Shown in pieces: positions 52,865-63,835 of a DNA stretch of 64,000 bases (positions are counted from its first letter, which is position 1; each line of letters begins with the position of its first letter). Source of the stretch: Lutimaribacter saemankumensis. GTDB lineage: Bacteria; Pseudomonadota; Alphaproteobacteria; Rhodobacterales; Rhodobacteraceae. The notes under the pieces were generated by a model, which did not search any database, was not told where the DNA came from, and was given only the letters and a program-made list of their open reading frames with translations. The DNA is taken from NCBI RefSeq assembly GCF_900100005.1, contig NZ_FNEB01000001.1:62001-126000 (forward strand). Reading direction: 5' to 3'. Both the position numbers and the translations under genes were made by a program.

Positions 52865-53710
52865 ATGACACCAAGCTTTCTTTCGCGTATGCCCGCCTTC
52901 ATCATGGCCCTTCTGCTGGCGGTGTCGGCGTTTGCCTTGCCCCTGCGCGCGGCGGACCGCGACCGGATCGAGGCATTCCTGACGACCACCGGCTTTGACG
53001 TGGCGCTCGACTCCATCGCGCTGTCGGCCGAAAGCGCGCCCCGCATGCTGGGACGCGAGGCCGGGGATTTCGGCGCGCAATGGACGCAGTTGGCCGACCG
53101 GATATTCGACACCGGCACGATGCATGACATGGCGGTCGCCATCCTGCAGGAAACGCTGGATCAGGACGACCTGATGCATGCGGTCGATTTCTACGCCAGC
53201 GACCTTGGGCAACGGCTGGTCGCGGCGGAAAATGCCTCGCACATGATGCCGGACGATGCCGGCAAGCTGGAGCAGGGCAAGGAGATCTTTGCCGCGCTCG
53301 TCGCCGAAGGCAGCCCGCGCGTCGCCTATTTCCAGCGCATGAACGACGCGATCAGCAGCGACGACAGCGCCGTGCGCGCGATCGAGGAAATCCAGGTCCG
53401 GTTCCTGATGGCGGCGTCGGTGGCCGGGGTGCTGGACCGGCCGCTGGACGAAGACGCCCTGCGCGCCGTTCTGGCCGACGGGCGCGACGAATTGCGGGTG
53501 GAGCTGCGTGCCAATTCTCTGGCCAGCGCCGCCTTTACCTATCGCGACTTTTCCGACGAAGACCTGCGGCTTTATACCGAGGCGCTTGAACATCCGCAGA
53601 TGCGCCGGGTCTATGAGCTGCTCAATGCCGTCCAGCACGAGATCATGGCAAACCGGTTCGAAGTTCTGGCCGTCGCGATGGCCGACCTGACACCGGGGCA
53701 GGAGCTTTGA
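52865..53710 (+). CDS. DUF2059-containing exported protein
   Basis: A 281-residue protein with an N-terminal signal (about 1-30, L-R-A-A-D) and an all-helical body. The second half contains the DUF2059-type motif A-F-T-Y-R-D-F-S-D-E-D-L with E-H-P-Q-M-R-R-V after it. Function is unknown; it is predicted periplasmic. The start at 52865 places the signal sequence correctly. The following gene overlaps its stop and encodes a similar protein. Confidence 0.8.
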   Translation: MTPSFLSRMPAFIMALLLAVSAFALPLRAADRDRIEAFLTTTGFDVALDSIALSAESAPRMLGREAGDFGAQWTQLADRIFDTGTMHDMAVAILQETLDQDDLMHAVDFYASDLGQRLVAAENASHMMPDDAGKLEQGKEIFAALVAEGSPRVAYFQRMNDAISSDDSAVRAIEEIQVRFLMAASVAGVLDRPLDEDALRAVLADGRDELRVELRANSLASAAFTYRDFSDEDLRLYTEALEHPQMRRVYELLNAVQHEIMANRFEVLAVAMADLTPGQEL

Positions 53711-54531
53711 TGCCCCGTATCGCCCTGTTTCGATTGCTGGCCCTGGTGGTGCTGCTCGTGCTGCCGATGCGCGAGTCGGCCGCCGAAATCGACCGTCTGT
53801 TCGCGGCCATGCAACTGGATCGTCTGATCGACGTGATGCGCGACGAGGGGCTGGCCTATGGCGACAGCCTGGCCCGCGACATGTTGCAGGGCGACGAAGG
53901 GCCCGGCTGGCGTGCGCTGGTCGAACGCATCTACGATACCGGCAAAATGCGCACCGTCGTGCGCGCGCATTTCACCGCCGCGTTCGGTGATGTCGACCCT
54001 GCGCCGCTTGTCGCGTTCTTCGAAAGCGAGGCGGGCCGGGCCCTGGTCGAGGCCGAAATCGAAACCCGCCGCGCGTTCATGTCGCCCGGCATCGAAGAGG
54101 CCGCGCGCGCGCTGTGGCGCGAGGCGGACAAATCCACGAACCGCCGGCGCCTGATCGCCGATTACGTCGATATCAACGACCTGATCGAATACAATGTCGC
54201 CGGCACCATGAACGCGAATTACCTGTTCTTCGCCGGCCTGGTCCAGGGCGGCGCCATCGACATGACCGAAGACGACATCCTGGCCGATGTCTGGGGGCAG
54301 GAGGCCGAAACCCGCGCGGATACGCGCGAATGGCTGTTTTCCTACCTGACCATGGCCTATGACGACCTGCCGGTCGAAACGCTGGCGGCCTATATCGCCC
54401 TGTCGCGCAGCGATGCGGGCCGCGCGCTCAACCGGGCGCTTTTCGCGGGGTTCGACAGCATGTACGGCGATCTTTCGCTGTCGATGGGGCTTGCCGTGGC
54501 CAGCCGCATGGCATCGGGCGAAGAGTTGTGA
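53710..54531 (+). CDS. DUF2059-containing exported protein (paralogue)
   Basis: A 273-residue relative of the upstream protein: signal peptide (about 1-23, E-S-A-A-E), helical repeats and the C-terminal D-L-P-V-E-T-L-A-A-Y-I-A-L-S-R-S-D-A-G-R segment. The ATG shares its first base with the preceding stop (TGATG), so the pair is translationally coupled and arose by tandem duplication. Function unknown. Confidence 0.8.
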   Translation: MPRIALFRLLALVVLLVLPMRESAAEIDRLFAAMQLDRLIDVMRDEGLAYGDSLARDMLQGDEGPGWRALVERIYDTGKMRTVVRAHFTAAFGDVDPAPLVAFFESEAGRALVEAEIETRRAFMSPGIEEAARALWREADKSTNRRRLIADYVDINDLIEYNVAGTMNANYLFFAGLVQGGAIDMTEDDILADVWGQEAETRADTREWLFSYLTMAYDDLPVETLAAYIALSRSDAGRALNRALFAGFDSMYGDLSLSMGLAVASRMASGEEL

Positions 54532-54714
54532 CCACGCCCCGCGATTGCCCTTGACTTGCACATCCCGATAAGGGAAAAGCGCGCATCCGGGCAGGGGCGA
54601 CTCTGCCCGGCAATCGTTTGATATTGCCCGAAAGGGCACGCTGTCCGCGGCGGCATTTATGCCAAGAACGCCCGCAAGGGGGCCCCAGGACGCGGCAATG
54701 AAAGGAACAAACCG

Positions 54715-55359
54715 ATGTTTGCGGTTATGAAAACCGGTGGCAAACAGTACAAGGTCCAGTCGGGCGACGTGCTGCGCGTTGAAAAACTGGCCGCCGATGC
54801 TGGAGAAACCGTCCAGTTCAATGAAATTCTGATGCTTGGTGGCGACAAGACCGTTGTCGGCGCTCCGCTGGTCAACGGCGCGGCCGTGCAGGCCGAGGTG
54901 ATCGACCAGGTCAAGGGTGACAAGGTTATCAACTTCGTCCGTCGCCGCCGTAAGCATTCGTCCAAGCGCACCGTCGGTCACCGCCAGAAGCTGACCCTGC
55001 TGCGGATCACCGAGATCCTGGCATCGGGCGCGGACAAGACCGGCGTCAAGGCCGCTATCGGTGCAGGCTCGGTCGCAGGCGTTGCCGCCGCTGCCGCGGC
55101 CCCGAAGAAAGCCGCAGCCAAGAAGGCGGACAAGCCTGCCGCGAAAGCTGCTGCAACTGGCGCTGACGACCTGAAAAAGCTGTCGGGCGTCGGCCCCGCG
55201 CTGGAAAAGAAACTGAACGAGGCAGGGGTCACCACCTTTGCCCAGATCGCAGCCTGGACCGAAGAGGACGTGGCAGCGATGGACGAGAAACTGTCGTTCA
55301 AGGGCCGGATCGAGCGCGAAGGCTGGATCGATCAGGCCAAGGAACTGGCTGGGAAATAA
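54715..55359 (+). CDS. rplU: 50S ribosomal protein L21 with helix-hairpin-helix extension
   Basis: Residues 1-103 are a normal L21 (M-F-A-V-M-K-T-G-G-K-Q-Y, F-V-R-R-R-R-K-H, G-H-R-Q). An Ala/Lys-rich linker (about 104-148) and a C-terminal helix-hairpin-helix domain (D-L-K-K-L-S-G-V-G-P-A-L-E-K-K, about 150-214) double its usual length. The extension is known in Rhodobacterales L21. Upstream, TTGACT (54551) and a GNRA-loop hairpin TGCCC-GAAA-GGGCA in the leader may serve transcription or autoregulation. AAAGGA precedes the start; rpmA follows. Confidence 0.97.
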   Translation: MFAVMKTGGKQYKVQSGDVLRVEKLAADAGETVQFNEILMLGGDKTVVGAPLVNGAAVQAEVIDQVKGDKVINFVRRRRKHSSKRTVGHRQKLTLLRITEILASGADKTGVKAAIGAGSVAGVAAAAAAPKKAAAKKADKPAAKAAATGADDLKKLSGVGPALEKKLNEAGVTTFAQIAAWTEEDVAAMDEKLSFKGRIEREGWIDQAKELAGK

Positions 55360-55371
55360 GGAGACCAACCC

Positions 55372-55641
55372 ATGGCACACAAAAAAGCAGGCGGTTCGTC
55401 CCGTAACGGTCGCGACTCAGCCGGTCGCCGCCTCGGCATCAAGAAATTCGGTGGTCAGGAAGTGATCCCCGGCAACATCATCGCACGTCAGCGCGGCAAC
55501 AAGTGGTGGCCGGGCGAAGGCGTGGGCCAAGGCAAGGACCACACCATTTTCGCAACCTCCGAAGGCCGTGTGAAATTCCACAAGGGCCTGAAGGGCCGCA
55601 CGTTCATTTCCGTTCTCCCGGAAGTGGAGGCCGCAGAGTAA
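55372..55641 (+). CDS. rpmA: 50S ribosomal protein L27
   Basis: An 89-residue L27 with the N-terminal [15 protein letters not shown] and [12 protein letters not shown]. It lies near the peptidyl-transferase centre. It begins 12 bases after rplU with a GGAG site and the pair ends at a strong terminator. Confidence 0.98.
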   Translation: MAHKKAGGSSRNGRDSAGRRLGIKKFGGQEVIPGNIIARQRGNKWWPGEGVGQGKDHTIFATSEGRVKFHKGLKGRTFISVLPEVEAAE

Positions 55642-55665
55642 GCCGACCTTAACGGTTAAATCAGT

Positions 55666-55699
55666 AAGGGGATCGGCGAACGGGCCGATCCCCTTTTTC
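55666..55699 (+). terminator. Rho-independent terminator of rplU-rpmA
   Basis: A 12-base stem AAGGGGATCGGC/GCCGATCCCCTT with a 6-base loop is followed by a T-run (CCCCTTTTT). Confidence 0.9.
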
Positions 55700-55720
55700 G
55701 TTGCAGGAGGCAAGCGACCG

Positions 55721-56326
55721 ATGGGCGTTGCCGTGATGAATTTTCTGGTCTTCGGTGCCAGCCAGGTCGGCACACCGGGGCCCGCCAACATGGCGCTGAT
55801 GGCGACCGGCGCGCGCTTTGGCTTGCGCGCGGCGCTGCCATTCGTGGCTGGCGTCGCACTGGGAAAGCAGATCATCATCTGGCCCATCGGCTTTGGCCTG
55901 ATGGAGGTCGCGGTGCGCTACCCATGGGCGTTCACGGCGCTGAAATGGGCCTCGCTCGTCTATATCTGCTGGCTGGCCTGGAAGGTCGCGAACCTGCGCC
56001 TTTCCCCGGGTGCCGAGGCGGAAAAAGCCCCCGGTTTCCTGGCCGGACTGGCCGTTCATCCGCTCAACCCCAAGGCCTGGGCGATGATCGTGACGGGATT
56101 TACCAATTTCGTGACACCGGGCACACCAACCTTGCAGGCCACGGCAACGATCGCCATCTGCCTGTTATCGTTGCAGATTATCCTGCACCCGATCTGGACC
56201 TTCGCAGGCGACCGGATTGCACACACGGTCGCGGGCACGCCTGCGGAACGTTACCTTATGTGGACGCTTGCGGCGCTGACCGTCGCGTCCGTCCTTCTCG
56301 TGCTTTTCGGAGGAGAAAGCGCATGA
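55721..56326 (+). CDS. LysE/RhtB-family exporter
   Basis: A 201-residue protein with six hydrophobic segments and the LysE/RhtB N-terminal motif (T-P-G-P-A-N-M), and N-P-K-A-W in the middle. The family exports amino acids or derivatives. Its stop overlaps the GNAT start (ATGA). Homologous pairs with an acetyltransferase suggest export of an acylated compound, but that is inference. Confidence 0.88.
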   Translation: MGVAVMNFLVFGASQVGTPGPANMALMATGARFGLRAALPFVAGVALGKQIIIWPIGFGLMEVAVRYPWAFTALKWASLVYICWLAWKVANLRLSPGAEAEKAPGFLAGLAVHPLNPKAWAMIVTGFTNFVTPGTPTLQATATIAICLLSLQIILHPIWTFAGDRIAHTVAGTPAERYLMWTLAALTVASVLLVLFGGESA

Positions 56327-56862
56327 ATGTCGAGTTTAGTCCAAACCAGCCCCGGATCGAGGCCGATGGATTCGTGCTGCGCCCGCTGCGCATTTCGGAT
56401 GCGGGTCTTATCTCGCTCTATGCCGGGGATTCGCGCGTGGCCTGCATGACGCGGTCGATCCCGCACCCGCTGCCGCCCGGCGCCGCCGAGGCGATGATCG
56501 CGCGGGCGCAGGCGCCGGACCGGACCGAAGATATCTGGGCGATGGATTCCAGCGCCGCTGGCGGAACCGAGGTGATGGGCCTGATGGGGCTGGAACGGCT
56601 GGACCGCGCACAAAGCCAGGTGTCGTTCTGGGTCGCGCCCGCGTTCTGGAACACCGGCGTCGCGTCGGCGGCGCTTGGGGCGATGCTGGTCTCCAATCCC
56701 CATGCAGCGCAGACGATGTTCGCCGAGGTCTTCCAGGACAACCCGGCCTCGGCACGGGTGCTGACAAACGCCGGTTTCGCCTATCTGGGCGACGCCGAAA
56801 ACTTCTCGGTCGCACGGGGGGCGAAGGTGCCCACCTGGACCTATACACGAAAACTCAGTTGA
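56323..56862 (+). CDS. GNAT-family N-acetyltransferase
   Basis: A 179-residue RimJ/RimL-type acetyltransferase: an early L-R-P-L-R-I-S-D-A strand, central V-S-F-W-V-A-P-A-F-W and C-terminal N-P-A-S-A-R-V-L-T-N-A-G-F. It lies in the conserved rplU-rpmA-GNAT-obgE order. The start at 56323 is set by the ATGA overlap with the exporter. Confidence 0.9.
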   Translation: MNVEFSPNQPRIEADGFVLRPLRISDAGLISLYAGDSRVACMTRSIPHPLPPGAAEAMIARAQAPDRTEDIWAMDSSAAGGTEVMGLMGLERLDRAQSQVSFWVAPAFWNTGVASAALGAMLVSNPHAAQTMFAEVFQDNPASARVLTNAGFAYLGDAENFSVARGAKVPTWTYTRKLS

Positions 56863-56885
56863 GCAGGGCATGGCCTTTGCGATAG

Positions 56886-59038
<2,153 letters not shown>

Positions 59039-59090
59039 CGCGCCGCAACCGCCACGCCGCAAACAGACGCCAGATACAAGGGCAGACGCC

Positions 59091-60347
59091 ATGAAAGACC
59101 TTGAAAACATCCCCGCCCTGATGGCCGAGATCGGCCAGCGCGCCCGCGCGGCGGCAGCCGAACTGGCCTTTGCCAGCGCCGACGCAAAGCGCAACGCCCT
59201 GATGGCCGCCGCCGATGCGGTCTGGGAAAACCGTGCCGACATCATCGCCGCCAATGGCCGCGACATGGATTATGGCCGCGAAAAGGGGCTGTCGGACGCG
59301 ATGATGGACCGCCTGATGCTGGACGAGGGGCGGGTTTCCGGCATTTGCGACGCGCTGCGCTCGGTCGCGGCGCAGGACGATCCCGTCGGCGCTGTTCTGG
59401 CCGAATGGGACATGCCCAGCGGGCTGCATATCCGCCGCGTGCGCACCCCCCTGGGTGTCGTCGGCGTGATCTATGAAAGCCGCCCCAACGTGACGGCGGA
59501 TGCCGGCGCGCTCTGCCTCAAGGCCGGCAATGCGGTGATCCTGCGGGGGGGCTCTGAAAGCTTTCACTCCTCCGGCGCGATCCATGCCTGCCTCGTGCAG
59601 GGGCTGCGCGCCGCGGGCCTTCCCGAAGACGCCATTCAGCGCGTTCCCACCCGCGACCGCGCGGCGGTGGCCGAAATGCTGACGATGACCGACTATATCG
59701 ACGTGATCGTGCCGCGTGGCGGCAAGGGGCTGGTGGGGCTTGTCCAGCGCGAGGCGCGCGTGCCTGTCTTTGCCCATCTCGAAGGCATCGTGCACGTCTA
59801 TATCGACAAATCCGCAGACCCGGAAAAGGCGCTGCGCGTAGTGATGAACGCCAAGACACGCCGCACGGGGATCTGCGGCGCGGCCGAATGCCTGCTGATC
59901 CACCGCGACATCGCTGATGGCCTGGGCGCCGATCTGAGCCGCGCGTTGATGGAGGCGGGTGTCCGCGTCCACGCGGGCGAGGGGCTGCCGGGAACCGACC
60001 TCGCCACCGACGACGACTGGGGCCGCGAATACCTGGATATGGATATCGCCGCCAAGATCGTCGATGACGTGGATGGCGCGATCGACCATATCCGCCGCTA
60101 CAGTTCGCACCACACCGAATGCATCATCGCCGAAGATCCTGCTGCCGTCGCGCGGTTCTTTGAACGCATCGACAGCGCGATCCTGATGCACAACGCCTCG
60201 ACCCAGTTCGCCGATGGCGGTGAATTCGGCATGGGGGCCGAAATCGGGATCGCAACGGGCAAGATGCACGCCCGCGGCCCGGTGGGTGCGGCGCAGCTGA
60301 CCAGCTTCAAGTATCTTGTCGAAGGCGACGGAACGACCCGCGCCTGA
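59091..60347 (+). CDS. proA: Gamma-glutamyl phosphate reductase
   Basis: A 418-residue ALDH-superfamily enzyme making glutamate 5-semialdehyde in proline synthesis. It has [10 protein letters not shown] and the catalytic Cys in [12 protein letters not shown]. Together with proB it covers the first two steps. The convergent chpT gene ends 5 bases away. Confidence 0.97.
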   Translation: MKDLENIPALMAEIGQRARAAAAELAFASADAKRNALMAAADAVWENRADIIAANGRDMDYGREKGLSDAMMDRLMLDEGRVSGICDALRSVAAQDDPVGAVLAEWDMPSGLHIRRVRTPLGVVGVIYESRPNVTADAGALCLKAGNAVILRGGSESFHSSGAIHACLVQGLRAAGLPEDAIQRVPTRDRAAVAEMLTMTDYIDVIVPRGGKGLVGLVQREARVPVFAHLEGIVHVYIDKSADPEKALRVVMNAKTRRTGICGAAECLLIHRDIADGLGADLSRALMEAGVRVHAGEGLPGTDLATDDDWGREYLDMDIAAKIVDDVDGAIDHIRRYSSHHTECIIAEDPAAVARFFERIDSAILMHNASTQFADGGEFGMGAEIGIATGKMHARGPVGAAQLTSFKYLVEGDGTTRA

Positions 60348-60352
60348 CCGGA

Positions 60353-60973
60353 TCAGAACCGGATCGTGATTTCCTCGGGCCCGATGCGGGTGCGGGGACG
60401 CGTTCCGCATTCCTCAAGAAGCAGCGGCAGCAAAGCGAATTGCACCTCGGACGGCGCGACATCCGCGCCGGGCCGATTGAGCGCCTCCCACAGCTTTTCG
60501 TCGATCAGCAGTTTTTTCGAGCGTCCGGCGATCTGCCATGACGCACCATCGTGGCTGGCCGTGATCGAACCGCCAAAGGGCAGGGCGGTTTCCAGGCACA
60601 TGATCGCGAGGAACGCCAACCGCGCATCCCGGCGTGCCACGTCGCCGTCGGGCTGCCAGCGCAATTCCTGCCGCCCTGCGCCTTCGAGGCCGGACAGGAT
60701 GCCCCGTATCTCGGACGCGGCGACGGACTGCCCGGCATCCGCCGCGCCAAAGGCCACGCGGAAAAACCGGATACGCGCCTGCGCGTTGGCAAGGCTGTCA
60801 TGGACCAGCGCCATTTCCGGGCCGGACTGGCCATCCATCTCCATCAGTTCCAATCCGTTTCCGATGGCGCCGACGGGGCTGATCAGGTCATGGCAGATAC
60901 GCGACCCTACCAAGGCGGCCAGTTGCGCACTATGTTTCGGCAAATCGAACCCCCCGCAAAAGGTATGGGCCAT
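60353..60973 (-). CDS. chpT: Histidine phosphotransferase ChpT
   Basis: A 206-residue dimeric phosphotransferase that relays phosphate from CckA to CtrA and CpdR in alphaproteobacteria. The four-helix-bundle phospho-acceptor is His28 in S-R-I-C-H-D-L-I-S-P-V-G-A, followed by N-G-L-E-L-M; the C-terminal half resembles a degenerate kinase ATPase domain. The start codon overlaps the divergent DUF3553 start in the palindrome CATG, which leaves no intergenic promoter space for either gene. Confidence 0.92.
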   Translation of the reverse strand: MAHTFCGGFDLPKHSAQLAALVGSRICHDLISPVGAIGNGLELMEMDGQSGPEMALVHDSLANAQARIRFFRVAFGAADAGQSVAASEIRGILSGLEGAGRQELRWQPDGDVARRDARLAFLAIMCLETALPFGGSITASHDGASWQIAGRSKKLLIDEKLWEALNRPGADVAPSEVQFALLPLLLEECGTRPRTRIGPEEITIRF

Positions 60974-61154
60974 GGACGACCTCAATGGATTTCTTGAACC
61001 GGGAATGCTTGTCCGGCACCCACAATGCCCGGAATGGGGTGTGGGGCAGGTGCAGTCACGGATCGGCACACGCATAACCGTAAACTTTCCGGACACGGGC
61101 AAGGTGGTCATCGACGGGGCCCGGATCGCTCTCGAACCCGTCTTTGATGACTGA
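60972..61154 (+). CDS. DUF3553 family protein
   Basis: A 60-residue SH3-like protein with F-L-E-P-G-M-L-V-R-H-P, W-G-V-G-Q-V-Q-S and V-N-F-P-D-T-G-K-V-V-I-D, the DUF3553 pattern. Similar modules occur in UvrD/CarD-type nucleic-acid proteins; the function of the stand-alone form is unknown. AAAAGG lies 9 bases before the ATG, inside the chpT 5' region; the start bases are shared with chpT. Confidence 0.88.
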   Translation: MDDLNGFLEPGMLVRHPQCPEWGVGQVQSRIGTRITVNFPDTGKVVIDGARIALEPVFDD

Positions 61155-61273
61155 ACCGGGTTAACAAAGGGTTAGCGCGGACCGCCATCAGCGCGGATTC
61201 CCGGTTCATGTTGCCTTTGGGCGCGCTCTTGCCCTAAACACGCGCAGGTTTTTCCGCAGGATCCGCATATCAC

Positions 61274-62050
61274 ATGCCGCTTACGCATGATCCCATCTTC
61301 ACCGTCCGGCTGGCCGAAAGCGAGGCAGACCTGCGTGCCGCGCAACGTCTGCGCTATGATGTGTTCGTGGACGAACTGGGCGGCGGCGGTGCGATGGTGG
61401 ACCACGAAAACCGCCTAGAGAGGGACCGCTTCGACCCCTTTTTCGACCATCTGATCCTGCGCGACGAAGCGCGGGATGCCGGCGATCGGGTGGTGGGCGT
61501 TTACCGCCTGCTGCGCGGCGATCAGGCCGGACGGATCGGCCAGTTCTATTCCGAGGACGAATACGATCTTTCGGTGCTGAAATCGTCGGGACGCCGGTTG
61601 CTGGAGCTTGGGCGGTCGTGCCTCCATCGCGATTACCGCGGCGGCATGGCGATGTTTCATCTCTGGAATAGCCTTGCCACGTATGTGGCTGACCATAAAG
61701 TGGAAATTCTTTTCGGCGTCGCCTCGTTCCACGGCACCGATCCCGATGCGCTTGCAGCGCCGCTGTCGCTGTTGCATCACGGGCATCTGGCCCCGCCTGA
61801 CCTGCGCGTGCGCGCGCGGCCCGATCATTTCGCCGCGATGGACCGGATCGCCGCCGACGCGCTGGACCGCAAGGCCGCGGTGCTGGAAATCCCCGCCCTG
61901 ATCAAGGCGTACCTGCGTCTTGGCGGCTTCGTGGGCGAAGGCGCGTGGATCGACCGTGCGTTCAACACGACCGATGTCTGCCTGATCCTCGACACCGCGA
62001 GGATGAGCGACCGGCAGCGGGCGATCTATACCAGGGGCACGGGTGGATGA
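61274..62050 (+). CDS. olsB: L-ornithine N-alpha-acyltransferase OlsB
   Basis: A 258-residue GNAT-fold acyltransferase that makes lyso-ornithine lipid from ornithine and 3-hydroxyacyl-ACP. F-T-V-R-L-A-E-S-E-A-D-L-R-A-A-Q-R-L-R-Y marks the start, and L-E-L-G-R-S-C-L-H-R-D-Y-R follows centrally. Its stop overlaps olsA. Ornithine lipids substitute for phospholipids under phosphate limitation; no Pho box is evident in the 119 bases upstream. Confidence 0.9.
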   Translation: MPLTHDPIFTVRLAESEADLRAAQRLRYDVFVDELGGGGAMVDHENRLERDRFDPFFDHLILRDEARDAGDRVVGVYRLLRGDQAGRIGQFYSEDEYDLSVLKSSGRRLLELGRSCLHRDYRGGMAMFHLWNSLATYVADHKVEILFGVASFHGTDPDALAAPLSLLHHGHLAPPDLRVRARPDHFAAMDRIAADALDRKAAVLEIPALIKAYLRLGGFVGEGAWIDRAFNTTDVCLILDTARMSDRQRAIYTRGTGG

Positions 62051-62877
62051 TGCCCGAATGGGACATGCCGCCGGAGCCGGCGCACGAACGGATACCGGTC
62101 ATGGGCTGGGTCAGGGTCTTTCTGCGCGGTCTGGCGCTGATCGCCGTGATCGGCGTGTGCCTGGGGCTGATGTTCGTCGGCCATTACCTGATCGAGCGGC
62201 CATTCTATGGTAAGAAACGGCCGCTAACCCCTTATCTTACCGTGTTTGTTTGCCGATCCGCCTTTATCATCCTCGGCATGAAATACAGCCGCAGGGGGGC
62301 GCGGATGGATCAGCGGGGGGCGGTGGTGGCGAACCATTCCTCGTGGCTGGATATCTTCACGCTGAACGCGGGCAAACGGATCTATTTCGTCTCCAAGGCC
62401 GAGGTGGCGGGCTGGCCGGGGATCGGCACGTTGGCCAAGGCGACCGGCACGGTGTTCATCAACCGCGACCGCCGCGATGCGCGCAAACAGCAGGACATCT
62501 TCGAGGATCGTCTGCTGGCGGGCCACAAGCTGCTGTTTTTCCCTGAAGGCACCTCCACTGACGGGATGGTGGTTTTGCCTTTTAAAACAACGCTTTTCCA
62601 GGCGTTCTTTTCGGATCATCTGCGCCACGAAATGCACATCCAGCCTTGCACCGTTGTCTACCGCGCGCCTGAAGGGGCCGATCCGCGGTTTTACGGATGG
62701 TGGGGCGATATGGAGTTCGGGCCGCATCTTCTGAAGGTGCTGGCAGCCCCGAAACAAGGCGCGGTCGAAGTGATTTATCACGAACCTGTGCGGGTGGATG
62801 ACTTTCCAAACCGCAAGTCGCTGGCGGCCCATCTGGAGGATGCAGTCAGGGCCGGAATGCCGCCCGAAAGGCGTTAA
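62047..62877 (+). CDS. olsA: Lyso-ornithine lipid O-acyltransferase OlsA
   Basis: A 276-residue membrane acyltransferase of the PlsC family: N-terminal transmembrane helix (about 25-48), N-H-S-S-W-L-D (N-H-x4-D motif), F-I-N-R-D-R-R and F-P-E-G-T-S-T-D-G. It completes ornithine lipid synthesis and may also acylate lysophosphatidate. It is translationally coupled to olsB (ATGA). The gene ends directly before a cluster of GC-palindromic repeats. Confidence 0.9.
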   Translation: MMPEWDMPPEPAHERIPVMGWVRVFLRGLALIAVIGVCLGLMFVGHYLIERPFYGKKRPLTPYLTVFVCRSAFIILGMKYSRRGARMDQRGAVVANHSSWLDIFTLNAGKRIYFVSKAEVAGWPGIGTLAKATGTVFINRDRRDARKQQDIFEDRLLAGHKLLFFPEGTSTDGMVVLPFKTTLFQAFFSDHLRHEMHIQPCTVVYRAPEGADPRFYGWWGDMEFGPHLLKVLAAPKQGAVEVIYHEPVRVDDFPNRKSLAAHLEDAVRAGMPPERR

Positions 62878-62878
62878 T

Positions 62879-63054
62879 CCGCGCGGTTCGAGGCCGAAAC
62901 CGCGCAGTTCCTGACAAATGACGACCGGAAATCGCGCGGTTTGACGGAGATACCGCGCTGATTTTGCCGTCGGCGCAGGGGATTTTCTGCCGTCCCGTCG
63001 CGATTTTACGTAGTCCCGGGCAAAACCGCGCGATTGTTAACGGAAACCGCGCGG
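62879..63054. repeat. Cluster of AAACCGCGCGGTTT-like palindromic motifs
   Basis: Six related copies occur in 176 bases: 62879 (CCGCGCGGTT), 62897 (AAACCGCGCAGTT), 62929 (AAATCGCGCGGTTT), 62950 (ATACCGCGCTGATTTT), 63022 (AAAACCGCGCGATTGTT) and 63043 (GAAACCGCGCGG). Each is a full or decayed version of one 14-base palindrome. They fill the space between the convergent olsA and thiE-like genes and are separated by unrelated spacers, unlike a CRISPR array. Confidence 0.75.
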
Positions 63055-63059
63055 GCGGA

Positions 63060-63680
63060 TCAGCCCATCGCCGCCTTGAGTGCGGCCAGTTCCGACGCCG
63101 GATCGCCGGCGCCCCAGATCTCGGACCCGATGGCGAAGAAATCGGTCACCGGGGCAAGGTCGCGGATGATCTCGGGTGTCAGGCCGCCTTCGGCCACGAC
63201 CGGCAGTTCGATCATCAGCGACCACCATTCGAACATTTCGCGGTCGGCCAGCGTGCCGTCGCCCAGGCTGGCGCCGGACAGCGGGCCGAAGCTGACGTAA
63301 TCGGCGCCGGCTTCGCCCGCGTTCATGCCGTCATGGCGCGATGCGCCGCAGAACGCGCCGACGATGGCGTCCTCGCCCAGTTCCTTGCGCGCCTTGCGCA
63401 CGTTGCGCGCGCCGTCGGGCAGGTGGACCCCATCGAGGCCCAGACGTTCGACCATCAGGATATGGCTGTCGATCACCAGCGCCACGTCGCGGGCATGGGT
63501 GACCTCGCGCAGGGCGTCGGCCGCACGCGCGATGCGATCCTCGTCGCGGGTGGCGAGGCTGAGGCGCACGCACGCCACATCATGGCTGTCCAGCACCCCG
63601 GCCAGCGCGTCGGGAAACCGGCTGAGTTCGAATTCGGGCGGGGTGACGAGGTAGATTTGCGGCTGCTCGGCTTGGGCCAT
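63060..63680 (-). CDS. Thiamine-phosphate-synthase-like protein
   Basis: A 206-residue TIM-barrel protein of the ThiE/TenI superfamily. It has I-Y-L-V-T-P-P near the start, D-G-V-H-L-P-D-G, G-A-D-Y-V-S-F-G-P-L and V-V-A-E-G-G-L. Active-site residues for diphosphate binding look only partly conserved, so TenI-like or non-thiamine function is possible. AGGAG precedes the 63680 start. Confidence 0.8.
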   Translation of the reverse strand: MAQAEQPQIYLVTPPEFELSRFPDALAGVLDSHDVACVRLSLATRDEDRIARAADALREVTHARDVALVIDSHILMVERLGLDGVHLPDGARNVRKARKELGEDAIVGAFCGASRHDGMNAGEAGADYVSFGPLSGASLGDGTLADREMFEWWSLMIELPVVAEGGLTPEIIRDLAPVTDFFAIGSEIWGAGDPASELAALKAAMG

Positions 63681-63835
63681 GATGCGCTCCTGCACTTGGT
63701 CTGGCCCCTATAGCGCGGAAAAGGCCTGTGCGCCAAGGGGGTTAGGCCCAAGATGCCCGGCCTGCGCGCCGGCGGGGTCTTTTCACCCGCCCGGCTTTCC
63801 CCTAACACGGCGCGTGACCCGAAACGGAGCGACCC

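Noticed and set aside
54551-54579. TTGACT upstream of rplU as a standard promoter
   Set aside because: The -35-like hexamer is good but no -10-like hexamer lies at 16-18 bases; reported only as a remark in the rplU entry.
62879-63054. Palindromic motif cluster considered as CRISPR
   Set aside because: Copies are short, imperfect and irregularly spaced, and no cas gene is in the window.
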